Made by a program: the position numbers and the translations under genes. 64,000 bases of DNA from Clavibacter michiganensis (GTDB taxonomy: Bacteria > Actinomycetota > Actinomycetes > Actinomycetales > Microbacteriaceae): contig NZ_CP080437.1 of the NCBI RefSeq assembly GCF_021216655.1, forward strand, positions 3,100,001-3,164,000, written 5' to 3'. The notes under the pieces are model-generated. The model was not told where the DNA came from. It saw only the letters and a program-made list of their open reading frames with translations, and ran no database searches. Below are positions 46,758 to 55,138 of the stretch, piece by piece (positions within the stretch are counted from its first letter, which is position 1; the number at the start of each line of letters is the position of its first letter).

Positions 46758-47258
46758 ATGCGCATCCGCCCCGCCACGGACGCCGACTGGCCCCTGATCC
46801 ACCCCTTCTACCGCGCGATCGTCGACGCCGGCCGCACCTACGCGCTCCCGGCCGGGCAGTCGCTCGAGGAGGCGCGGCCGAACTGGATGGCGGAGGCGCC
46901 GGCCCGCACCTTCGTGGCGGTCGACGACGGCACCGTGCTCGGATCCGCCAAGGCCGGACCCAACCGCCCGGGGCGCGGCGCGCACGTGGCGACGGGCTCG
47001 TTCCTCGTCGATCCCGCGCATGGCGGTCGCGGCGTCGGTCGCGCGCTCGGCGAGCACGTGATCGCGTGGGCGCGCGCCGAGGGGTACCGGGCGATCCAGT
47101 TCAACGCCGTCGTGGAGACGAACCACGCGGCCGTGCACCTGTGGGAGTCGCTGGGGTTCCGGATCATCGGCACGGTGCCCGCGGCGTTCGACCACGCGGA
47201 CCAGGGGCTCGTCGGCCTGCACGTGATGCACCTGCCGCTCGACGGCGTCGTCCGCTGA
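46758..47258 (+). CDS. GNAT family N-acetyltransferase
   Basis: The 166-residue protein starts MRIRPATDADWPLIHPFYRA, with the acetyl-CoA loop VATGSFLVDPAHGGRGVGRA and FNAVVETNHAAVHLWESLGF. This is the general Rim/phosphinothricin-acetyltransferase-like GNAT pattern; substrate unknown. I start at the second Met (46758) because TAGCCT lies 7 nt upstream of it and the first seven codons are not conserved-looking; the earlier ATG at 46737 is possible. Confidence 0.83.
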   Translation: MRIRPATDADWPLIHPFYRAIVDAGRTYALPAGQSLEEARPNWMAEAPARTFVAVDDGTVLGSAKAGPNRPGRGAHVATGSFLVDPAHGGRGVGRALGEHVIAWARAEGYRAIQFNAVVETNHAAVHLWESLGFRIIGTVPAAFDHADQGLVGLHVMHLPLDGVVR

Positions 47259-47310
47259 GGGGTCGTGCTCCGAGGTCAGGGCCGCATGCCGGCCGGGCTA
47301 CAGTCGCACC

Positions 47311-47784
47311 ATGACCGACGACCGCCGCGATGACCTCCCCGCGGGCGGCGGCGACGGTGGCATCGGCGGCGACCTCGATGCCCGCCACGGCGGCTCCCGC
47401 CCCGTGTTGCGCGAACTGCCGGCACGCGCTCCGGCCGACCGCCGCTTCCGGATCCACGTCGCCGCGACCATGGCGTCCACCGCCGCATACGCCGCCGCCG
47501 TGGTCGTGACCGCCCTCGTGACGCCGCTGACGCAGTCCGTCCCGGTCGCCATCCTGGTCCCCCTGCTCCTCGTCGCGCTGCTCGTCGTGCTCGCAGGCGT
47601 CGATGAGGCCTTCCGCGGCCCCCGCGGCGCCATCTCCCGCGGTCTCGGCCAGCTGATCCCCGCGCTGTGCTGCTCGTTCCTCGGCGGCCTCGCCTCCGGC
47701 GTGATCCCCGTACCTGGCCTCCTGGTGGTCGTCGGCCTCGCGCTCGGCGCGGGCTTCGGGGTCGGGATGACGCGCGGCCGGTGA
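47311..47784 (+). CDS. Hypothetical membrane protein, 157 aa
   Basis: No family recognised. After a Gly/Asp-rich N-terminus of about 45 residues there are about four hydrophobic segments, including IHVAATMASTAAYAAAVVVT, VAILVPLLLVALLVVLAGVD and LLVVVGLALGAGFGVG. The ATG has TACAGT 6 nt upstream. It lies between a GNAT gene and the inositol operon, in the same direction. Confidence 0.65.
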   Translation: MTDDRRDDLPAGGGDGGIGGDLDARHGGSRPVLRELPARAPADRRFRIHVAATMASTAAYAAAVVVTALVTPLTQSVPVAILVPLLLVALLVVLAGVDEAFRGPRGAISRGLGQLIPALCCSFLGGLASGVIPVPGLLVVVGLALGAGFGVGMTRGR

Positions 47785-47843
47785 CCCGGGTCGCGGTCGG
47801 CGGCGCCCTGACGCGCGATCGGGCGCGCGAAACCATGTGCCTA

Positions 47844-47853
47844 TGTCAGAACA
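47844..47853. promoter_or_regulatory. Candidate IolR-like operator TGTCAGAACA
   Basis: Upstream of iolC, TGTCAGAACA sits within the inverted repeat ATGT-CAGA-ACAT (47843-47854). It matches nine of ten positions of the IolR motif reported for Corynebacterium glutamicum as I remember it (KGWCHTRACA). The site is 69 bp before the iolC start. No regulator gene of that type lies beside the operon here. Confidence 0.4.
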
Positions 47854-47922
47854 TGCGCTACGTTGGAGGGACCGCAGCACCCGCCCATCGCCCTCCAGCC
47901 ACGGAGAGGAAGCAGCGCCGCC

Positions 47923-48882
47923 ATGAGCATCGCCTCGACCCCGATCCACGACGTGATCACCATCGGCCGCGTCGGCGTCGACCTCTACCCGCTCCAGGAC
48001 GGCGTGGGCCTCGAGGACGTCGAGACGTTCGGCAAGTACCTCGGCGGGAGCGCGGCGAACGTCGCTGTCGCGGCGGCCCGGCACGGCAGATCCGCCGCCC
48101 TCATCTCGCGCACGGGCGACGACCCGTTCGGTCGCTACGTCACGCGCGAGCTCGAGCGCCTCGGCGTCTCCGCGGAGTTCGTGACGCCCGTCGACGACCT
48201 GCCGACGCCCGTCACCTTCTGCGAGATCTTCCCGCCCGACGACTTCCCCCTCTACTTCTACCGCCGGCCGAAGGCGCCCGACCTCTGCATCGAGGCCGAG
48301 ACCCTCGACCGGGCGGCGATCCAGGACGCCCGCGTCTACTGGTCCACCGTCACGGGCCTCAGCGAGGAGCCGAGCCGATCCGCGCACCACGCCGCGTGGG
48401 CCGCCCGGGCACGTCGGCCGCTCACGGTGCTCGACCTCGACTACCGGCCGATGTTCTGGTCGTCGCCCGAGGACGCGACGCGCGAGGTCGGCCGGGCGCT
48501 CGAGCACGTGACGGTCGCGGTGGGCAACCGCGAGGAGTGCGAGGTCGCGGTCGGGGAGACGGATCCGTTGCGGGCCGCCGACGCGCTGCTCGACCGCGGC
48601 ATCGAGCTCGCCATCGTCAAGCAGGGCCCGAAGGGCGTTCTCGCGAAGACGCGCGACGAGACCGTGGAGGTGCCGCCGTACGCGGTCGAGGTGGTCAACG
48701 GGCTCGGCGCGGGTGACGGATTCGGCGGCGCGCTCGTGCACGGGCTGCTCGCCGGATGGGACCTCGAGCGGATCCTGCGCTTCGCCAACGTCGCGGGCGC
48801 CATCGTCGCGTCCCGCCGCGAGTGCTCCACCGCCATGCCGACGACCGCCGAGGTCGACGCCGTGCTGGAGCGCATCCGATGA
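47923..48882 (+). CDS. iolC: 5-dehydro-2-deoxygluconokinase
   Basis: The 319-residue PfkB/ribokinase-type enzyme phosphorylates 5-dehydro-2-deoxy-D-gluconate in myo-inositol catabolism. Signatures are TFGKYLGGSAANVAVAAARH near the start and VVNGLGAGDGFGGALVHGLL, whose GAGD holds the catalytic Asp. The ATG at 47923 follows a GGAGAGGAAG site; an upstream ATG at 47863 is not supported. It is the first gene of the iolC-Cgl0159-iolA-iolB-iolD operon and its TGA overlaps the next ATG by 4 bp. Confidence 0.93.
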   Translation: MSIASTPIHDVITIGRVGVDLYPLQDGVGLEDVETFGKYLGGSAANVAVAAARHGRSAALISRTGDDPFGRYVTRELERLGVSAEFVTPVDDLPTPVTFCEIFPPDDFPLYFYRRPKAPDLCIEAETLDRAAIQDARVYWSTVTGLSEEPSRSAHHAAWAARARRPLTVLDLDYRPMFWSSPEDATREVGRALEHVTVAVGNREECEVAVGETDPLRAADALLDRGIELAIVKQGPKGVLAKTRDETVEVPPYAVEVVNGLGAGDGFGGALVHGLLAGWDLERILRFANVAGAIVASRRECSTAMPTTAEVDAVLERIR

Positions 48883-49820
48883 CCGCGGTCGACGCGACCC
48901 AGGCGCCCGCCGAGGCGCTCCGCGCGGGCGACCTCCCGGGCGCGCTCCAGCGCCTCCGCGACCTGCGCGCCACGGATCCCGATGCCGTCGCCCGCGCGCT
49001 CGCCGGCCGCGTCCGCCGCCCGCTGATCCGCGACGACGGCCGCCTGCTCATCGTCGCCGCCGACCACCCCGCCCGCGGCGCGCTCGGCGTCGGCGACGAC
49101 CCCATGGCCCTCGCCGACCGCGACGAGCTGCTCGCCGGCCTCGCCACCGCCCTCACGCGCGACGGCGTCGACGGCGTGCTCGGCACCCCGGACATCGTCG
49201 ACGACCTCGCGCTCCTCGGCCTCCTCGACGACAAGGTCGTGGTCGGATCCATGAACCGCGGCGGCCTGCGCGGCGCCGTCTTCGAGATGGACGACCGCTT
49301 CACGGCCTACGACGTCGCCGGGATCGTGCGCGACGGCCTCGACTTCGCGAAGACGCTCGTGCGGATCGCCCTGGGCGACGCCGGCACGGCCGCGACCCTC
49401 GAGGCCAACGCGCGCGCGGTCGACGACGCGGTGCGCGCCGGGTTGCCGATCATGCTCGAGCCGTTCATGAGCGCGTGGCAGGACGGCCGGATCGTCAACG
49501 ACCTCACGCCCGACGCCGTCATCACCTCGATCGCCGTCGCGTCGGGGCTCGGCTCGTCGTCCGCGCGCACGTGGATGAAGCTGCCCGTCGTCGACGACAT
49601 GGCCCGCGTCATGGCAGCGACCACCCTGCCCACGCTGCTGCTCGGCGGGGATCCGCAGGGCGCGAGCGAGGACACCTGGGCCGGCTGGGAGCACGCGCTC
49701 GACCTCCCCGGCGTCCGTGGCCTGGTCGTCGGCCGCACGCTGATCCACCCCGCCGACGGCGACGTCGCGCGCGCGGTCGACCAGGCCGTCGACCTCGTGC
49801 ACGGCCGCGCCCGCCCCTGA
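48879..49820 (+). CDS. Cgl0159-like (beta/alpha)8 aldolase-type enzyme
   Basis: The 313-residue protein resembles Cgl0159 of Corynebacterium glutamicum, a (beta/alpha)8 enzyme encoded in that organism's inositol cluster. Visible segments are RLLIVAADHPARGALGVGDD, GVDGVLGTPDIVDDL, VGSMNRGGLRGAVFEMDDR and MLEPFMSAW. It probably replaces IolJ, cleaving 6-phospho-5-dehydro-2-deoxygluconate to DHAP and malonic semialdehyde, though this is inferred from position. Translationally coupled to iolC. Confidence 0.8.
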   Translation: MTAVDATQAPAEALRAGDLPGALQRLRDLRATDPDAVARALAGRVRRPLIRDDGRLLIVAADHPARGALGVGDDPMALADRDELLAGLATALTRDGVDGVLGTPDIVDDLALLGLLDDKVVVGSMNRGGLRGAVFEMDDRFTAYDVAGIVRDGLDFAKTLVRIALGDAGTAATLEANARAVDDAVRAGLPIMLEPFMSAWQDGRIVNDLTPDAVITSIAVASGLGSSSARTWMKLPVVDDMARVMAATTLPTLLLGGDPQGASEDTWAGWEHALDLPGVRGLVVGRTLIHPADGDVARAVDQAVDLVHGRARP

Positions 49821-49873
49821 CCCCGAAGACCGACCCGACCCCGATCCGCCACCGCTGACCGCCTGAGGACACC

Positions 49874-51379
49874 ATGACCGACACCGCCCCGCTCCCCGTC
49901 GTCCCGCACTGGATCGACGGCGCCCGCTCGCCCTCGACCTCCGGCCGCACCGCCCCCGTCTACGACCCGGGCCGCGGCGTCGTCACGAAGGAGGTCGCGC
50001 TCGCGGACGGCGACGAGATCCAGCGCGCCATCGCGTCGGCGAACGCCGCGTTCCCCGCCTGGCGCGACCTGTCGCTCGCCAAGCGGCAGGCGATCCTCTT
50101 CCGCTTCCGCGAGCTGCTCGAGGCGGAGAAGGGCGAGCTGGCGGAGATCATCACGTCGGAGCACGGCAAGGTCGTGAGCGACGCGCTCGGCGAGATCACG
50201 CGCGGCCAGGAGGTCGTGGAGTTCGCGACCGGCCTCGCGCACCACCTCAAGGGCGAGTACTCGGAGCAGGTGTCCACGGGCGTCGACGTGTACTCCACGA
50301 AGCAGCCGCTCGGCGTCGTCGGGATCATCTCGCCGTTCAACTTCCCCGCGATGGTGCCGATGTGGTTCTTCCCCATCGCGATCGCGGCCGGCAACACGGT
50401 GATCCTGAAGCCGAGCGAGAAGGACCCGAGCGCGGCCATCTGGATCGCCGAGCTGTGGAAGCGCGCGGGCCTCCCCGACGGCGTCTTCACCGTGCTGAAC
50501 GGCGACAAGGAGGCGGTGGACGGGCTGCTCACGCACCCGGACGTGCGGGCGATCTCGTTCGTGGGATCCACGCCCATCGCGCAGTACGTGTACGAGACGG
50601 GCACGAAGCACGGCAAGCGCGTGCAGGCCCTCGGCGGCGCGAAGAACCACATGCTCGTGCTGCCGGACGCCGACCTCGACCTCGTCGCCGACTCGGCCGT
50701 CAACGCGGGCTTCGGCTCGGCGGGCGAGCGCTGCATGGCGATCTCCGTGGTCGTCGCGGTCGAGCCCGTGGCCGACGCGCTCATCGAGCGGATCACGTCG
50801 CGCATGTCCGGCCTCCGCGTCGGCGACGGCCGTCGCGGCTGCGACATGGGGCCGCTGGTGACCGAGGCGCACCGCGACAAGGTCGCCTCCTACATCGCGA
50901 TCGCGGAGGAGGACGGCGCGCGCGTCGTCGTCGACGGCCGCGGCATCGAGGTCGACGGCGAGGCCGACGGCTTCTGGCTCGGCCCCACGCTCATCGACGA
51001 GCTGCCCACGAGCTCGCGCGCGTACACGGAGGAGATCTTCGGACCCGTGCTCGGCGTCGTCCGCGTCCGCTCGTACGAGGAGGGCGTCGCGCTCATCAAC
51101 CAGGGCGCGTTCGGCAACGGCACCGCGATCTTCACCAACGACGGCGGGGCCGCGCGGCGCTTCCAGAACGAGGTCCAGGTCGGCATGATCGGGATCAACG
51201 TCCCCATCCCCGTTCCCGTCGCCACGTTCTCGTTCGGCGGCTGGCGGTCCAGCCTCTTCGGCGACACCAAGGCCCACGGCGCGGAGGGCGTGCGGTTCTT
51301 CACCCAGCAGAAGGCGATCACCAGCCGCTGGCTCGACCCGTCGCACGGCGGCGTCGACCTCGGCTTCCCGCAGAACTGA
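49874..51379 (+). CDS. iolA: (Methyl)malonate-semialdehyde dehydrogenase, CoA-acylating
   Basis: The 501-residue ALDH-superfamily enzyme converts malonic semialdehyde and CoA to acetyl-CoA. Signatures are GIISPFNFPAMVPMWFFP, SFVGSTPIAQYVYETG, the catalytic Cys in GSAGERCMAISVVV, and LGGAKNHMLVLPDADLD. Arg residues typical of MmsA/IolA near VEFATGLAHHLKGEYSE fit the CoA-dependent type. It follows the Cgl0159-like gene by 53 bp and precedes iolB by 53 bp. Confidence 0.95.
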   Translation: MTDTAPLPVVPHWIDGARSPSTSGRTAPVYDPGRGVVTKEVALADGDEIQRAIASANAAFPAWRDLSLAKRQAILFRFRELLEAEKGELAEIITSEHGKVVSDALGEITRGQEVVEFATGLAHHLKGEYSEQVSTGVDVYSTKQPLGVVGIISPFNFPAMVPMWFFPIAIAAGNTVILKPSEKDPSAAIWIAELWKRAGLPDGVFTVLNGDKEAVDGLLTHPDVRAISFVGSTPIAQYVYETGTKHGKRVQALGGAKNHMLVLPDADLDLVADSAVNAGFGSAGERCMAISVVVAVEPVADALIERITSRMSGLRVGDGRRGCDMGPLVTEAHRDKVASYIAIAEEDGARVVVDGRGIEVDGEADGFWLGPTLIDELPTSSRAYTEEIFGPVLGVVRVRSYEEGVALINQGAFGNGTAIFTNDGGAARRFQNEVQVGMIGINVPIPVPVATFSFGGWRSSLFGDTKAHGAEGVRFFTQQKAITSRWLDPSHGGVDLGFPQN

Positions 51380-51432
51380 TCCGCACCACCCACCGTACGG
51401 CCGGGCATCCGACCACGACGAAGGAGACGCGC

Positions 51433-52359
51433 ATGACGACGGACGAGTGGCTGCACCCCCGCGGGAGCCTCGGTCGGGACGGCTGGGAGACCGTGGTCGA
51501 CGGATCCCTCCCCGACTGGGAGCACACGGGCCTCCGGGTCGCGGTGCTCGCCGAGGGCGACGCGCTCGAGCTGGCCGCATCGGGCGTCGAGCGCATGGTG
51601 GTGCCGCTCGCGGGATCCTTCGCCGTGCGGCACCGGGAGGCCGACGGCGACGAGCGCGTGACCGACCTCGAGGGCCGCGCGTCGGTCTTCGCCGGGCCGA
51701 CCGACGTGCTCTACCTGTCGTGCGACGCGAGCGCGGTGCTCACCGGATCCGGCCGCGTGGCCGTCGCCGAGTCGCCGGCGACGCGGCCCGTGCCGAGCCA
51801 CCGGATCGCCCGCGAGGACGTGCCCGTCGAGCTGCGCGGTGCCGGCCGCTCGAGCCGCCAGGTGCACAACTTCGGGACCCCCGGCACGCCCGGATCCCTC
51901 GACGCCGAGCGCCTCATCGTCTGCGAGGTGCTGACGCCCGCCGAGAACTGGTCGAGCTACCCGGCGCACAAGCACGACGAGGACAAGCCGGGGGAGGAGT
52001 CGCGGCTGGAGGAGATCTACTATTTCGAGACCGCCGTCGGTCGCGGGCTGGACGCGCCCGCGGACGCGGATCCCTTCGGCCTGTTCCACACCTCGTCGTC
52101 GCCCGCGGGCGAGATCGCCATCGACGCCGTCGTGCGCACGGGCGACGTCGCGCTCGTGCCCTACGGCTACCACGGGCCCGCCGTCGCGGCGCCCGGCTAC
52201 GACCTCTACTACCTCAACGTGATGGCCGGTCCGGGCGCCGACCGCGCCTGGCTCATCAGCGACCACCCCGCGCACGGCTGGATCCGCGGCACCTGGGCCG
52301 GGCAGGAGATCGACCCGCGCCTGCCGTTCGCCCCCGACCAGGAAGCCCCGACCCCATGA
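51433..52359 (+). CDS. iolB: 5-deoxy-glucuronate isomerase
   Basis: The 308-residue cupin enzyme isomerises 5-deoxy-D-glucuronate to 5-dehydro-2-deoxy-D-gluconate. Its double-cupin signatures are RQVHNFGTPG, SSYPAHKHDEDKPGEESRLE and EIYYF (metal ligands His, His and Glu), with DVALVPYGYHGP in the second half. An AAGGAGA site precedes the ATG. The stop overlaps iolD by ATGA. Confidence 0.94.
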   Translation: MTTDEWLHPRGSLGRDGWETVVDGSLPDWEHTGLRVAVLAEGDALELAASGVERMVVPLAGSFAVRHREADGDERVTDLEGRASVFAGPTDVLYLSCDASAVLTGSGRVAVAESPATRPVPSHRIAREDVPVELRGAGRSSRQVHNFGTPGTPGSLDAERLIVCEVLTPAENWSSYPAHKHDEDKPGEESRLEEIYYFETAVGRGLDAPADADPFGLFHTSSSPAGEIAIDAVVRTGDVALVPYGYHGPAVAAPGYDLYYLNVMAGPGADRAWLISDHPAHGWIRGTWAGQEIDPRLPFAPDQEAPTP

Positions 52360-54272
52360 CCGAGCCCACCACCCGCATGACCGTCAGCCAGGCGCTCGTC
52401 GCGTTCCTCGCGAACCAGTGGACGGTCGACGGCGACCACCGCGAGCGCACCATCCCCGGCGTCTTCGGGATCTTCGGCCACGGCAACGTCGCCGGGATCG
52501 GCCAGGCGCTCATGCAGGCGAACGCGCAGGATCCCGACCTCATGCCGTACCACCAGGCCCGCAACGAGCAGGCGATGGTGCACCAGTCCGTCGGCTTCGC
52601 GCGCATGCACCGCCGCCTCGCCACCTACGCGAGCGCCGCGTCCGTCGGGCCGGGCGCCGCGAACATGCTCACGGGCGCGGCCCTCGCGACGGCCAACCGG
52701 CTGCCGGCGCTGCTCCTGCCGAGCGACACCTTCGCGACGCGGGTCGCGGATCCGGTGCTGCAGCAGCTCGAGCACCCGCACGACACGAGCGTGAGCGTGA
52801 ACGACGCGTTCCGCCCGCTCTCGCGCTTCTTCGACCGCGTGCAGCGGCCCGAGCAGCTGTACTCGATCGCGCTCGCGGCCATGCGCGTGCTCACCGACCC
52901 GGCCGAGACGGGCGCCGTGACCATCGCGCTGCCCGAGGACGTGCAGGCGGAGGCGCTCGACGTGCCGCTCGCGTTCCTCGCGCCGCGCGAGTGGCACCTG
53001 CGCCGGCCGCTCCCGGAGCGCGGGCCGTTGGCGCGCGCCGTCCAGGCGATCCGCGAGGCGCGCACGCCCCTCATCATCGCGGGCGGCGGCGTCATCTACT
53101 CCGCGGCCGAGCAGGCGCTCCTCCGCTTCGCCGAGCAGACCGGCATCCCGGTCGGCACCACGCAGGCCGGCGGCGGATCCCTCGCCTGGGACCACCCGCA
53201 GTACCTGGGCGGCGTCGGCGCCACCGGATCCACCGCCGCGAACCGCCTCGCCGCTGAGGCCGACGTGGTCATCGGCATCGGCACGCGCTACTCCGACTTC
53301 ACCACGGCGAGCCGCACGGCGTTCCAGCGTCCGGACGTGACCTTCGTGAACGTCAACGTCGCCGCGTTCGACGCGTACAAGCACGGCACGCAGCTGCCGG
53401 TCGTGGCCGACGCGCGGGAGACCCTGGAGGCGCTCATCGCGGCGCTCGCCGGCACGCGCGTCGACGCCGCGTACGCCGACCGCATCGCCCGTGAGAAGCG
53501 CGAGTGGGACGCCGCCGTCGACCGCGCGCTCGCCCCCACCGGCGGCGCGCTGCCCGGCCAGCCCGAGATCATCGGCGCCGTGCAGGCCGCCAGCGACCCG
53601 CGCGACGTCGTCGTGCAGGCGGCCGGATCCCTGCCCGGCGACCTCCACAAGCTCTGGCGCGTGCGCGACGCGCTCGGCTACCACGTGGAGTACGCGTTCT
53701 CGTGCATGGGCTACGAGATCCCCGGCGGCCTCGGCGTGAAGCGCGGAGCGGAGGCGTACGGCGACGACCGCGACGTGATCGTCATGGTCGGCGACGGCTC
53801 CTACCTCATGCTGCACACCGAGCTCGTGACCGCGGTGGCCGAGGGCATCAAGATCATCGTCGTCGTGATCCAGAACCACGGCTACGCGTCCATCGGCCAC
53901 CTCTCCGAGACGGTCGGCACCGAGCGCTTCGGCACCCGGTACCGGCAGCTGGATCCCGCGACGCGCAACTTCGAGGGCCGCGAGCCGCTGCCCGTCGACC
54001 TCGCGGCGAACGCGCGCAGCTACGGCGTCGACGTGATCGAGGTCGCCCCCGGCCCCGACGCCACGACCGCGCTCTGCGACGCGGTGCGGCAGGCGAAGGC
54101 CTCCGACCGCACCACCGTGATCCACGTCGAGTCCGACCCGCTCGTCTACGGCCCCGACGGCGAGGGCTGGTGGGACGTGCCCGTCCCCGGCGTCTCCGAG
54201 ATGCCGTCGACGCAGGCGGCGCACGCGGAGTACGTGGAGCGCAAGAGGGCGCAGCGGCCGCTGCTCGGCTGA
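52356..54272 (+). CDS. iolD: 3D-(3,5/4)-trihydroxycyclohexane-1,2-dione hydrolase
   Basis: The 638-residue ThDP-dependent enzyme opens the inositol ring. The ThDP Glu region is FGIFGHGNVAGIGQAL with YHQARNEQAMVHQSVGFAR, and the C-terminal ThDP-Mg motif is IVMVGDGSYLMLHTE followed by VVVIQNHGYASIGHLSE. It is the last gene of the operon, with a strong hairpin 52 bp later. The early pathway genes iolG and iolE are not in this window. Confidence 0.95.
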   Translation: MTEPTTRMTVSQALVAFLANQWTVDGDHRERTIPGVFGIFGHGNVAGIGQALMQANAQDPDLMPYHQARNEQAMVHQSVGFARMHRRLATYASAASVGPGAANMLTGAALATANRLPALLLPSDTFATRVADPVLQQLEHPHDTSVSVNDAFRPLSRFFDRVQRPEQLYSIALAAMRVLTDPAETGAVTIALPEDVQAEALDVPLAFLAPREWHLRRPLPERGPLARAVQAIREARTPLIIAGGGVIYSAAEQALLRFAEQTGIPVGTTQAGGGSLAWDHPQYLGGVGATGSTAANRLAAEADVVIGIGTRYSDFTTASRTAFQRPDVTFVNVNVAAFDAYKHGTQLPVVADARETLEALIAALAGTRVDAAYADRIAREKREWDAAVDRALAPTGGALPGQPEIIGAVQAASDPRDVVVQAAGSLPGDLHKLWRVRDALGYHVEYAFSCMGYEIPGGLGVKRGAEAYGDDRDVIVMVGDGSYLMLHTELVTAVAEGIKIIVVVIQNHGYASIGHLSETVGTERFGTRYRQLDPATRNFEGREPLPVDLAANARSYGVDVIEVAPGPDATTALCDAVRQAKASDRTTVIHVESDPLVYGPDGEGWWDVPVPGVSEMPSTQAAHAEYVERKRAQRPLLG

Positions 54273-54323
54273 CGCGGGGTCGCCGTGACGCACCGGATGG
54301 CGGCGGTGAGTCGTGCTGACGGA

Positions 54324-54362
54324 CGACGGCCGACGTCTCCGCGGGGGAGGCGTCGGCCGTCG
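54324..54362. terminator. Hairpin terminator of the iol operon
   Basis: The 17-nt arms 54324-54340 and 54346-54362 pair with one G-U wobble and a 5-nt loop, between iolD (end 54272) and the convergent secreted-protein gene (end 54379). Confidence 0.82.
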
Positions 54363-54378
54363 ATGCGGGCGGATCCGG

Positions 54379-54942
54379 CTAGCGAGGAGCCGGCGCGTGG
54401 TGCGTGAAGATCGTCCAGTCGAGGTACTGCCTGTCGATCGGACCGCGTCCGCCGACCCTCCCGTAGTCGTAGTCGTAGCCGGTGCAGTGGGGGCCGGAGA
54501 AGCTGGTGACGGTGGTGTCGTAGATCTGCGGCAGGACGACGCCCGCGTACCGGACGTCGTCGATCTTGTCGCTGTAGCCGGTGTACGACACGCACTCGTT
54601 GACGTCGTTGTAGGCCAGAGTCCCACCCGGCCTGACCGAGTGGCCCTGGACGCGGAAGGACCGGATGTTCTGCCCCCCGTGGGCGACCGGGATCCAGTGC
54701 GTCTGGAACACGAACCGGAACAGCGGGCCGGGCCACTTGGGCGCCGGGCCGGGCTTGGCTCCCGGGACGGTGATCTGGGACGCGTCGGTGGAGGTGGACG
54801 CCGATGCCGGCGCCGCGGAGGCCGGCGCGATGCCGAGGCCGAAGGTGGCGGAGAGCGCGATGGTGGCGGCGGCGGCGAGTGTCCCCGCTCGACGGAGGCG
54901 ACGCGAGGATGGGGTGGAGGGCGTGGTCGATGGCCTGGTGAT
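54379..54942 (-). CDS. Secreted protein with no canonical start codon, 187 aa
   Basis: The frame encodes a signal peptide (SSRRLRRAGTLAAAATIALS, cleaving near APASAAPA) and a mature domain with Tyr/Gly-rich segments such as RFVFQTHWIPVAHGGQNIRS, NECVSYTGYSDKIDDVRY and GPHCTGYDYDYGRVGG; two cysteines could pair. No family recognised. There is no ATG, GTG or TTG where the signal peptide should begin. The expected position, 4 nt after GGAG, reads ATC (complement of 54940-54942), giving ITRPSTTPS where MTRPSTTPS would be normal. Either initiation at ATC, a start-codon mutation that silences the gene, or a sequencing error explains this. I give coordinates from the ATC. Confidence 0.6.
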   Translation of the reverse strand: MTRPSTTPSTPSSRRLRRAGTLAAAATIALSATFGLGIAPASAAPASASTSTDASQITVPGAKPGPAPKWPGPLFRFVFQTHWIPVAHGGQNIRSFRVQGHSVRPGGTLAYNDVNECVSYTGYSDKIDDVRYAGVVLPQIYDTTVTSFSGPHCTGYDYDYGRVGGRGPIDRQYLDWTIFTHHAPAPR

Positions 54943-55083
54943 GGTGCTCCGTTCTCGGGTGGAGCTCGAGACTAAGGAGCCCGTCCATCCCCCGTGGACG
55001 CGCCTCCACAGACAGTCGTCTAGGCCGACCTCGGCGAGCAGGCGGACCGGGTCGCCGTCCCCCCTGGTCGCGCGGATGCTATT

Positions 55084-55096
55084 TCCTATAGGATCT
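55084..55096. promoter_or_regulatory. Shared operator TCCTATAGGATCT (site 1)
   Basis: The palindrome TCCTATAGGA (55084-55093) lies 45 bp upstream of the TIM-barrel gene start at 55139. The 13-mer TCCTATAGGATCT recurs, in the same orientation relative to the gene, at 63409-63421 (minus strand) upstream of the DAK-type kinase. ATCCTATAGGAT-like palindromes are typical GntR operators, and GntR genes lie at 59590 and 63458. Confidence 0.65.
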
Positions 55097-55138
55097 TGAC
55101 CCCGGGCACCCGGGACCCGACGACCGCGATGGAGCAGC

